Below are positions 55,010 through 64,000 of a DNA stretch of 64,000 nt, piece by piece. The first letter of the stretch is position 1. Each line of letters begins with the position of its first letter. The stretch comes from Isoetes taiwanensis. Its lineage: Eukaryota > Streptophyta > Lycopodiopsida > Isoetales > Isoetaceae. The notes beneath the pieces are model-generated. The model saw only the letters and a list, made by a program, of their open reading frames with translations, had not been told where the DNA came from and ran no database searches. The stretch lies in contig JAJEKV010000010.1 in the NCBI GenBank assembly GCA_021234155.1, positions 5,680,871-5,744,870 of the forward strand, given 5' to 3'. The position numbers were made by a program, and so were the translations under genes.

Positions 55010-56295
55010 TTGGAAGTGTCGTTGCAATGATTCATGGGTAGGTATAGCAAGTGCAAATGGTGGTGCATAAATTGGTTGCAATTTATTAATATGAATGTTA
55101 TCGTTGCATCATGAATGCCCTGTATACTATGTACAAAATTTGTTCACTAAACGAATACCAAAGAAATTCGTTCACTAAACTAGAACAAAGAATAAAGAGT
55201 TGAAAATGTTGCAACCTCTTATCTTTAAGAATAAATAACTTTTATCTTAAGTGTTGTCCTTGGGATTTCTTTTTAGCATATCTACAACCGCCTTCGTGGG
55301 TTTTATTGGGTCGTTGATGGCTGGTAAGGGTTTTCGACATGTAACCTACTCTTGGTTGCTTGGAGAGGGGTTGTGAGGGCTTAAACCATTGCCGTGTGTA
55401 TGACTACAAAATTTGCCCCGAAGCCATGCCAAAACTGAAGCCATGTAAAATCCGAAGTCGCAAGCTCCCAAATCCAATATCTAGCATTATAGTGGGTTTT
55501 TTGTGATTTTATACGTTTTTGGCATGGTTTTCATATGATTTCACGGGCGATTTACGCGGACGCATTTCAAACGGTATTTCTAGAGTGCACCCATTTGTCA
55601 CCATTGATTTTAAAGAAGAGGGAAAATCGTGGTGGTTGTGGGGCTTTTTATTGTTTGCATGTTGTTTTAGCTTAGGTTTCAAATATTAGGATAATATTAG
55701 GTTTGTGGTTTTCAAAACGCCTGTGACGGAACACCCCAAAGGAATGCCGAAATTGCACAATCTTCAAAGGAAATGGCGCTTTTGGTACGCACCCCTTTCC
55801 TTTGTTGCATATCATGCTATGAAGTTCAACAAAAGGAATGGACTTCCGATCCTTGACAATGCTTAAATCTTTTCAACTAGTGATTGCCCCGTCTACGAGA
55901 ATTTGATAAAAGAACGTTTTTTATTGTGATATACATGATAGCGTTATGTGAGCTATCCAGGCTCAAAAGCAAGTATTTGAGAGTGGCTTGGTGAGCATGG
56001 GGGATATTGAAATGTTATCAGCTGACAAACGTAAGTGTTTATATTTCTACATTGATTGTGTTATGTGTTTTTTTTTTTTTTTTTTTTTTTGAAGAACTGC
56101 GGTCATCAATATATTAAGAGAATGGTAATGTTACAAAGCAAGTGAGGAGGAAGGAGAACCGCCCCAAAGAGACAAAGAATACCTCGACACTCCACAACAA
56201 ACTCACGAAAAAACTACAACTCCCATCGCTGTACAAACCGACCATCACCATCTACAACACCCAAGAAGTCCCGCCAAATGGCAAACTTCCGCCTG

Positions 56296-56874
56296 CTACT
56301 CCCCGAGAACACCGTAAAGCTTTGAAATAGCTTGTACCGAAGTCGAGGAATCGTGGAGGTCAGCAGTCAGCCAATCCCCGAAGATCCACAACCGCCTCTT
56401 CCAAATCAGCCACACCAACCAAGCCACGCGACAGATGCAAGGTTTGCTTCCGCAAGAGCGGCCAAGCACCGTGATACACATGAAGCAAAAGAACCACGGC
56501 TAGTCAATCTCACCAAACAGAGCCCTAATCCAATCCCGTGCAGCCCGCAAGTGAGGGCATAAAACCGCATAATGCTCCACAGCCTCACGATGAAGGCCAC
56601 AACAAGGGCAGAGAGGGCTCACCCGCCTAAACCGACTCACAAGGGCATTCACCCCGACAGCCGGGTGCACCACCGCCACGTATAACCCTAACCTTCTGGG
56701 GGAAGTGAGCTCCATGTCCACGCCCACACCAAGCCATCGAGAACCTCGAAGCCGCAGAGACCACTTGCCGGGAGGGGGCAAAGGTGTCATGAATAGCCAG
56801 CACCCTAGAAGAAGACCGCACAAAGCAAGAAGACACAACATCCCGGATGAACCTTCCAAACCCCGCACCACCAC
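56296..56874 (-). pseudogene. LINE 2 zf-RVT domain
   Basis: CPCCGLHREAVEHYAVLCPH (about 56610-56550) is the CxxC-x-E-x2-H-x4-C pattern of the C-terminal zinc-binding domain of plant LINE reverse transcriptases. RDWIRALFGE follows. The frame is open for 124 codons. Confidence 0.75.
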
Positions 56875-57151
56875 ATCATCCCCGAGGGACTATAGGTATG
56901 TGTAGCGGAATACTCCCCGCCACGCGTGCTCCCGTGATAGCCTTGGCCACACGCCTCTCAGCGAAAAGCGAAGCTCGAAGAACTCCCCACGGGCTAGTGA
57001 CCACCCCAATACCAATCCTCCAAGGTGAGCACAAAGAGTCGCCTCCAACGGGCCTCAAGGTCCGAGCATGCAAAGTGGCCTAAGGGCAAGTGCGCAGGGG
57101 GTAAAGGAACCCACAAGAAAGGAGAAGAGTGGTGATAAACCGAGGCATAAT

Positions 57152-58661
57152 CTAGCTGAAAGAGCACACGACATGATCCCAAGCCCGCAACACTCGAGAG
57201 AAAGGGGATGCATGTGGGAAAGGTCGGAGACCATACAAAATGCTGCCTGTGGCAACTCCACATGCATGCACGGCTTCCCAAATGCCACACAATGGCGAAG
57301 AGATCGCAACAATGCCGCACACTGTGAGAAGATGCTCCATCCCCAGTAATGCCCCAAACAAACTTGAGACCAACACCTTACTATGCAGCGCTAAATCCAG
57401 AATGGCCAAGCCCCCATCCTCCTGGGCGGAGACACTTCCACCAAGCCACTTTAACAACCGCCTTCATCATCCCCCCCCCACACAAAATTCTCAACAATCT
57501 TATCCAAAGCCCAGATCTTACCTCGAGCTAGCATCGCAGATGTCAGATACACATGGGTGCTACACAAGATCGACTTGGCAATAGTGGTCCCACCGCCATA
57601 GACAACTTGCTACCCTTCCACCAATTGAGGTGTTTCTGGAACCCCGCAAAATCTCATCCCACACCCTCCTCAAGGAAACATCCCTCCAAAAGGAACACCC
57701 AATGCCTTTAGTACACACATTACCCGAAGCACCTTCCAAGGGAATAGAGCCAAACAAGGGGAGGCGGAGTCACCGAGCCCATAATGCGAGCACTTACCCC
57801 TAATTCAAAAGAATGCCCGAGGCCAAGGAGAAAGTATCCAACAAACCCTTCACATTCCACAAATTCCTCTCTTCGCCACCAAGAAGAGGAAAGTGTCACC
57901 ACATCGGAAACCGTTAATAATCTGGGCTACCATCCCGCATCCAAGCCCATCCACTACTCCCTCCTCCACCGCAGCTAAAACAATCGGAGAAAAGACCTCC
58001 GCCACAATCGTAAAACAAAATGGCGCTTAAAGGGCACCCCCGACCCCCCTCTCGCCTAAGGAGAAAAGGCATGAGGGTTCACCCCCGGCACACCACCGAG
58101 CCCATGCTTTCGACCTATGCGTACTTCAAGGATCTGCCTCTATAAAGCGTGGACCACGTACCCCAATGCCAACATCATGGCGTATAAGAACTCCCAATGT
58201 GACACTATCGTAAGCTTTGGCAAAGTCAAGCTTAAGATAGGCAATGCCTTGCCCTCGTTTCTTCCGCCCAATAAAGGCCCTCATAAGTTGCGGCAACATT
58301 AGTCAAAATGTTCCTCCTGTGGACAAACCCGTGATCGACCTTTTACTAATGGAAGAAGTCAACACCGGCTTCAACTTCTCCGCTGTGGCTTTTCGCAATA
58401 ATCTTATACAACGAGGACAACAAGGATAGAAGGTCGCTTAACCTTAGGAATCAAGGAAATGCATGCGGTATTCAAGATCCTATCCATTTGAGAAGATCTC
58501 CAAAGAACTAAAGGTACACTGGTATTAATCGACTCACCAGCCCACTCCCAATAAGTCCGAAAAGAACTCCACGGGGATGCCATCCAGCCCAGACATTTAT
58601 CCTTGGCCATGCACATACATGCGCCGCTTAAATCCTCTCCTCGAGAGCTCCTCGCTTCCAA
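57152..58661 (-). pseudogene. LINE 2 reverse transcriptase remnant
   Basis: Blocks in changing frames: FFRTYWEWAG and ACISLIPKVKRP (58560-58440), GYFLLGLGHSF/NVKGLL-type segment after the active site (about 57850), and EDGGLAILDLALHSKVLVS (about 57420-57365), typical of the conserved stretch downstream of the RT core. The YADD box itself is damaged (about 57900). Dead by frameshifts. Confidence 0.72.
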
Positions 58662-59241
58662 GCTTTTACAGCTGGTGAGGTGAATAGATGGCTTAATGCC
58701 CCCAAAACAAGCTCCCGTGATCTCCTCTGCTCATAAGGAAGAGTGCGATGGCGAAAAACTGAGAAATGGGCATGCACATACCTCTCGCAAATCAGCGGGA
58801 TCCCCAAAGTCCCGCCATCGTGCAAAGCGAGGGACGCCATAGATGTCGATATCGCCACGCCCTTAGCCGCTCTCCCAAGAACACCGTTTTAACTTGTATC
58901 CCCCTCCTTCAACCGTAAGGGCTGCCTTCACCGCGCTCTCCGCACTTTAACCTGCTCCAGAGCAACAATACGTGAACACCGCATTCTCCCTAATGCCATT
59001 AGAAGGTCAGCCCTCAATCCTCTCCAACTCCCTCGATAGAGACCATGCAACTCCCCGCGGCCTCTGGCCGCACATGCCGCCTACCAAAGACCTTAGCAAA
59101 ACGCTTCACTTTGGCCAAGGCAAGGCCACCATACCGCATATACCGCCGGAGATGAAAAGGTATCAAGCCACAACTCCCGCACCGGGGCGAAACCGCGATC
59201 AGCCTGCATAGGCTTCCTGCAGTGTTCAAACTAACACCATC

Positions 59242-59760
59242 CTAGAGGGCCGAGAGGCAATTACACACCTGACCGAACAAAACCCGAGGATAATGTTTAA
59301 ATGGAGGTAGATGTATCGTGTTCCACAAGAAAGAGGGCACACCATCTAGTGCGATGGAGAAGCATAACACCGGGTCATGCCTAGCATATGCCCCGCCCAC
59401 ACCAATCGGCCTATTACAATAGGTGAAAGACAAGTCCCCGTGTGGACCCCAACTAAGGCCAAACCACGCAACAAACGAGACCACCGGCCCCTCTCAAACA
59501 CATGCACAACCTGGGTTCCGTAAACCGAAGCCATCCTCTACTCGGGCCTACCATATTGAAGTCCCCTAACAACAACTAGTTTAACCGCAACCCACCAAGG
59601 GCTCGCGAACTTATTCAATCAGGCCCATAAAGCACCCTCACCGAAAGGCTACCGGATTAGGGCATAAACATTAACAATCCCCTACACTTTCCCTCCTCCA
59701 ACCACTTAATTATTGCCCATCGCTGACGCCCTCAACATATACGCACCCTACCGTATACAT
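59242..59760 (-). pseudogene. LINE 2 endonuclease remnant
   Basis: VNVYAPN-like codons at about 59682-59661 and an intact GDFN box (59555-59566) followed by MVG. Further on SFTYCNRPIGVGGAYAR corresponds to the conserved Arg/Asp region. Frames change several times. Confidence 0.65.
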
Positions 59761-59932
59761 ACGGGACTTTCCTCCCATGGCAACCAACTCCTGTTATGCT
59801 AGGCCCCTCCTCTAACCTCGGGCCGTCTATAATAAGACGCTCAAGTGAAGGACACAGAGGGGTCATTCCGCCCACGCTTCAATGGGCCACGTCGCGGGAG
59901 CGTGAATACAAGGGTTAGCACACACGCATAAA

Positions 59933-60484
59933 TCACATATAATTAACCACCACTAAGGGTGGCACATCCATCCAAATACCAACGGCAAAAGAATATGCAT
60001 CTAAACCTAAGAAAAACCCCAAACCCCGTGTTCTACCCGGTTGAGACTCTTGTGAGGATAGGACTGACGCACGCCTCAAGGGATCAGCAGACAGAGGTAT
60101 AACCTCGGCGCTGGCGGGCATAGAACATTGGCTAGGGTTGTCCACTCCATCCCCCTCCCGCACACTTTGCAGATGGGTCAACCCACGCTTATGGTTTCGC
60201 TTATAGCCTTCCCGGAGACGAGGGCTCGAGGCATCACCCTCTTGAGCCTACTCGGGTTCATGAAGCCCCGCTCGATGAGGCAGTCGAAGCGCCCCTTCCG
60301 TAATCACAGTGGCTCCATGGGTGAGCTAGAGAATACAATGCCGCATCAGCGACCCCCGCATCCATACCCGATTTACTCGCCTCTAAATCTACTTAAAGTG
60401 CAAGGTGCCCCATACGGGTCACACCTCTACACCTGTGGAGGAGACTCCATACCCGCCCTCTACGTGACCGGCTATCGTGCCTAG
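59933..60484 (-). pseudogene. Possible LINE 2 ORF1 remnant
   Basis: Minus-strand segments such as CLIERGFMNPSRLKRVMPRA and GLGFFLGLDAYSFAVGIW look protein-like and lie where ORF1 of LINE 2 is expected. No knuckle or other signature is seen; an opposite-strand open frame also exists here, so the call is weak. Confidence 0.25.
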
Positions 60485-61330
60485 CTCGCGTAGGGAGTCT
60501 CGTGAGCCTTTATGTTTGTGCAAGACCCCACCTCCACTTCACCACTGTGTTCCTTGTCCGGGTGCTTTAACCCATCCATAGCATCTATGACCCGGTGGGC
60601 TCTTGCACACAGCCGCATTAAACGGATAATACTGGGGCTCTATCTAGGAGCATACTACAATAAATGGGCTCCAGGTCTCTACCCCCTTAATTCCCCATTT
60701 TAATAATACTAGGCAAAGAACTATCAATCCATTCTTTGAAAGCAATCCTTAATCAGAATATAAAGAGAACTAACTTACCTTTACAATCAAGGGGTTAGTT
60801 CCTAATGCAGTATAATATAATAGAGAAACGGACAACCAACCCAACATGTGCCCAACAGGGCGCTATCCTAGAATTCATAACTACACTAGCCACCCACCCG
60901 TGTTTCTCTGACCCGTTATCATTGGGGATTTCCATCTTCTACCGGCCTTGGTGTTCATTTCTGGTCACAAGGGTGGCGCCCAACCGGAAAGGTGGCCTGG
61001 GTTACGGTCACAAGGGTGGCGCCCACCGCCGAAGTGAATAGTGGTCGATAAGGGGTGGTGATCCACCTTATTGGTCTCAATTAGCATTACCATGTTAGCC
61101 AATCGATGGTGACCACGTGGCGCCTTCCCAAACCATAATTAACTTAATTATGCCTTTTAAATATGAGTTCCTTAATTATAGGTTATTATCTTTAATAATT
61201 AAATTAGCATAGCTAATTTAATCCCTTTTAAGTCAACCCCTAGGTTACCATACCCCATGGTGGCGTGATTCAGATCGGGTGACGGTCGATATATTTATAC
61301 GTATACCGTATAAATACATGGAACGTCACA
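60485..61330 (-). repeat. 3' LTR of a chromovirus (left limit approximate)
   Basis: The right limit is firm: GGAACGTCACA at 61330, directly followed by a polypurine tract (minus strand). The start is not defined because the partner LTR lies outside the window; 60485 is a guess where coding-like DNA stops. It contains a repeated CACAAGGGTGGCGCCCA at about 60967 and 61009, and AT-rich DNA with TATA-like motifs at 61290-61315. Confidence 0.55.
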
Positions 61331-61347
61331 TTCTCCCCTCCTTAGAA
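61331..61347 (-). other. Polypurine tract of the chromovirus
   Basis: On the minus strand TTCTAAGGAGGGGAGAA abuts TGTGACG of the LTR, the usual PPT of plant chromoviruses. Confidence 0.85.
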
Positions 61348-61900
61348 TTAATGATGTCCTCAGCATTGGGGTTAGATACAAATATAGTAAATGACATTTT
61401 GAAGGAAGGAAATTCCTTATTTCGGAAGGTAATATATTAAAACTTCCAAGTTTACAGCAGGTTTAAGCACTAAAGTGCGTTCACATGATTATCATAATTA
61501 AAAGTGCAAGGACCAAAGTCCAATACCAACATCAAGTGGACTAAAAAACAGAACATGTAGGTAACATGAAGTGAAGAAATCGGGCCACCAAGAAACCCTT
61601 CTAACATGGGTGTGTCACGCATCGCTTCACCGGCCTCAAGCACATGTCAATATATCAGTCAGATAATAAAATAATGAGGTTGTGGTTGAAGGGTCCACCC
61701 CTATAAACTAAAAGAACATTTATCTAGAAGGAACCTATCATGCCTATGGTTCGCAATTCATTGGCGGCGTGAGGAATGACCAAGTTCCTATTATAGCCAA
61801 GATGAATGCGGCTATGAACTATATGCTTTACAAGCGATTCATTGGTCGTCCACATTGACGATACCACGCCCTAAGGAACACGAAGGTGATCCCATCATCG
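61348..61900. other. Non-coding spacer of the chromovirus
   Basis: Sequence between PPT and chromodomain; AT-rich, with no open frame or repeat that I can support. This is the usual 3' untranslated stretch of such elements. Confidence 0.5.
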
Positions 61901-61929
61901 TAATCGCGTTAACTACGATGCATCTACCC

Positions 61930-62210
61930 CTCTACCGCCTTCCCGGTGAATCAAGCTTTGCTTACGGAGCTGGGTTGATAGCATCGTTGATGAAAGCGGC
62001 CTTGAGATTCGCGCATGAAGTCCGGGATAGTGCTTCTCAAGGTCTGTTTGCATCACCCACGTAGCATCTCCACCGCAAGTGTTTCCACTTGACCAAGCAT
62101 TGCAAATGCGGTCCGCCGAGTCCGCTATATGCTCGATCAAGAAGAGCTTCGTGCACTATATCTAACCGCTTTCCGGTCATCTCAAGTAGGGTGGGTGTAT
62201 CCGGGATCTC
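61930..62210 (-). pseudogene. Chromodomain at the integrase C-terminus
   Basis: CLVKWKHL (about 62102-62079) with DATWV and LEKHYPGLH after a frame change gives the chromodomain pattern of two aromatic positions, VKW, then D-x-TW. In chromoviruses this domain guides integration into marked chromatin. Confidence 0.75.
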
Positions 62211-62412
62211 CTCCTCGATCCGGGGTGTGCCGCTTTAGAAGACTTTACATGAAAGACCTTGTGGATCTTCAAGCGGGGTGGCAAATCCGCATCGATATGC
62301 TTGCTCCCCCAACGCTCGTTGATCTTGAGCCCGCCCTATCGGGTGCTAGCTTTTTGCGATTACCAATCTTAAGCTTGGCTTGTTTTACCTTTTAATCTTA
62401 AGCCAAACCGAT

Positions 62413-63050
62413 TCACCCACTGAAGACTCGTGGGGTCCCGTGCTTATCGGCTACACTCTTTTGACATTTGCGTCGCCTAACAAGTAACCACTTAACTTCT
62501 TCGACCCGAGCTTGCATCTCCGGGAGGAGTTGTTGAGAAACCTCCACTTTCGGGAAACGGGGTTGTGCCATGTGGGAGGTAAGGCATTGATAACTATAGT
62601 TTATCATGAAAGGAGACATTCGGAAGACTCTGTTTCATCATTGTTATAGGCAAAACTCGACCCGGATAAATATAGTCGGCCCATTGGGATTGCTTACTCC
62701 ACACATAAATTTAGTAGCATATCCTCTATAATACGATTGGTACGCCTGCCCCGACCATCGTTTTGAGGATGATATGCTGTACTCATAGCAAGCTTGGTCG
62801 GATGGTGGCGAAGAAATCTTTCCACGCACTTACAAATTTGGGATCCCATCGATACAATAACCCGTGGCATTAAGGTAAGCAACCTGAAGATCTCCTTTGC
62901 TAAAAAGTAAAAGGCGTGTCGAAGGCGGTGTGATTGGTACGACATGGCAAGAAGTGAGCCATTTTTGACAATTTGTCGACGCCCACCATTAGTGCATCAT
63001 AGCCACGGAGAGTTCGTGGAAGGCCCACAATGAAATCCATGGTTATCACT
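62413..63050 (-). pseudogene. Chromovirus integrase
   Basis: MDFIVGLPRTLRGYDALMVG (first Asp, about 63040) and DKLSKMAHFLPCRT, then WDPKFVSAW (second Asp), KLAMSTAYHPQNDG (before the catalytic Glu region), RIIEDML, and the linker PEMQARVEEVKWLLVRRRKC. Order and spacing are typical; frames are broken. Confidence 0.85.
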
Positions 63051-63369
63051 TCCACTTTATGCTGGGCACATCCCAGGTCGTAACTCTCCGAACTCTTAAT
63101 TGTTCGCCTTGGTTTTCACGACACACTTGACACTCGCTTAATGTATCTAGCAATATCCTTCTTCATCAAGGCCAAAAGTAACTAGAATGGATCTTAAAGT
63201 AGGTCTTCATAAACCCGCATGTCCCGCTATAGGGCTGTTGTGTGTGTCATGGAGGATTAACTTACGCACTCTAAGTCCGAGGTACACAACTTATCCTTGT
63301 GATACAACAAATTGCCCTCTTTCTTATATAAGCGGAAAGCTTCGCGTTCTTTATCCGTATCGTGCCTCC

Positions 63370-63900
63370 TTACTCGTGACTACTCCAAATTTCACAAAAC
63401 TCGGGATCCGTGGCCAAGGGTGTGTTGTATCTGTTTCCCAAACTCACCGGTGAGTGTAGAAATTGCATTACAATGGGTTGGGTTACCAAGGGATGGCGTG
63501 ATAATGCATCCGAACCACATTGTGCTTGCCGGGCTTTATACATGATCTCAAAATCATATTCTTCGAGAAATTCCATCCATCTCCCTGACGGAGGTTGAGA
63601 TTCGGGTTGGTGGATAAATAACGGAGACTTTGGTGATCCGTGTCCAATCGAATCTTCTACCAAGGAGGTAGTGTTCCATATTCGCAGCAAAAGCGGAACA
63701 ATTGCCTAACAATTCCCATCATGGGTAGGATATCGTTGTTCGTCTCGCTCATCTTCTTTGAATCGTAGGCAATAACCCTCCCCTCCTCGCATTAGGACTC
63801 CACCGGTGGCAATTTGACCGCATCCGTGGCCACTAGTTTATCCTTGTCGATCGGGCAACGCGGAGAACGGTGCCGGCGTTAAAGGCATCTTTAAGCTGCT
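63370..63900 (-). pseudogene. Chromovirus RNase H / end of RT
   Basis: GRWMEFLEEYDFEIMYKARQ and GSDALSRHPL are the conserved end of the RNase H domain, preceded by a damaged HQPES segment. The upstream RT is recognisable only in fragments to the window edge. Confidence 0.8.
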
Positions 63901-64000
63901 GGAAACTTCCTCAGACTTTTAGTCTTCCAAAGGCTCCATCCAATCCTCACCTTCTCATGCTTTGTAAGATTTGTAAGAGGTGCTGCAATCCTTGCAAAAT

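Larger units (their letters stand above)
43720..56030 (+). pseudogene. Candidate host gene: three exons, one cut by gypsy element 2
   Basis: Exon B starts at 43720 after the acceptor GTCCCCTTTTTGTGTTTTAG, is cut at 43749 by element 2, resumes at 54780 and ends at 54821 before GTATGA. Exon C is 55277-55323 (TTCTTTTTAG ... G/GTAAGG). Exon D is 55953-56030 (ends before GTAAGTG). Lengths of 72, 47 and 78 nt keep one open frame across both junctions: SSLHVLNWVSSIDAILFTCK, then SISTTAFVGFIGSLM, then AQKQVFESGLVSMGDIEMLS. The middle looks like a membrane helix. The exon D acceptor is weak. The family is unknown. An SINE sits in the B-C intron and LINE 2 follows exon D. Further exons are not identified. 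Confidence 0.4.
56068..59760 (-). mobile_element. L1-type LINE 2, degenerate
   Basis: A minus-strand element ending in a 23-nt poly(A) (plus-strand T at 56068-56090) just after a typical tail with TTAATATATTGATGACC. Endonuclease, RT and zf-RVT remnants follow in order to about 59760. GC-richer than LINE 1 and of a different family. It is inserted 37 bp after the exon D donor of the candidate host gene. The 5' limit and target duplication were not found. Confidence 0.82.
60485..64000 (-). mobile_element. Chromodomain Ty3/gypsy element (chromovirus), truncated by the window
   Basis: Minus-strand order from the right edge: RT/RNase H, integrase, chromodomain, PPT, 3' LTR. The KLSKMAHFLPCRT phrase and the chromodomain with LVKWKHL identify a plant chromovirus, distinct from elements 1 and 2. 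Gag, protease and most of RT lie beyond 64000. Many frame changes. Confidence 0.88.

Noticed and set aside
60128-60484. Plus-strand frame of 118 codons
   Set aside because: No motif, and it lies over the region where minus-strand LINE 2 ORF1-like segments and LTR DNA are expected.

Overview
The window looks like nuclear DNA of a land plant with a large, repeat-rich genome. Evidence is the mix of Ty3/gypsy LTR retrotransposons (two of a Tat/Athila-like type and one chromovirus), two L1-type LINEs, a tRNA-derived SINE, Helitron-like ends and plant-style introns. The transposase-like gene near 18 kb belongs to a family (DUF7869) that I know mainly from non-seed plants, so a fern or lycophyte is my best guess; this is inference, not proof.

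Layout. 1-13 kb is AT-rich and nearly gene-free: one 190-codon ORF of unknown function, several short tandem duplications, and two outward-facing Helitron-like 3' ends at 7.53 and 12.89 kb. 13.5-17 kb holds a degraded retroposon tail, an orphan 198-aa ORF (15.4-16.0 kb, minus), two minisatellites and a tiny TATA-driven ORF. 17.1-20.3 kb (minus) holds a broken DUF7869 transposase-like gene with a visible D/D/D pattern. 20.5-22.8 kb is a control-region-like stretch with a 203-bp inverted repeat and an array of 22-bp GGCGCC palindromes. 22.0-36.2 kb (plus) is an intron-containing gene with a ParB/Srx-like domain and a DNA-methyltransferase-like C-terminus. It is split by gypsy element 1 (23,333-33,096, minus; target duplication ACAAG).

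36.5-42.65 kb is an L1-type LINE (plus) with a well-preserved ORF1 and endonuclease, ORF1/ORF2 overlapping as ATGA, a frameshifted RT and a 29-nt poly(A). 43.7-56.0 kb holds candidate exons of a host gene (plus). One exon is cut by gypsy element 2 (43,750 to about 54,774, minus; GTCTC), and the following intron holds a SINE with clear target duplications. 56.07-59.8 kb is a second, older LINE (minus). About 60.5-64.0 kb is the 3' part of a chromodomain gypsy element (minus) running off the window.

How parts relate. The DUF7869 gene and the ParB/methyltransferase-like gene are divergent and share the palindrome-rich intergenic region. The same palindromes fill at least two introns of the second gene. 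Whether they form one mobile or self-modifying unit is the most interesting open question. Gypsy elements 1 and 2 are related families that both carry an extra sense-strand ORF between pol and the 3' LTR.

Caution: LTR pairs are identical in AT-rich parts but differ by many small indels at CG/CHG-rich tracts. Some frameshifts in this window may therefore be sequencing errors at methylated sites, and 'pseudogene' calls should be read with that in mind.
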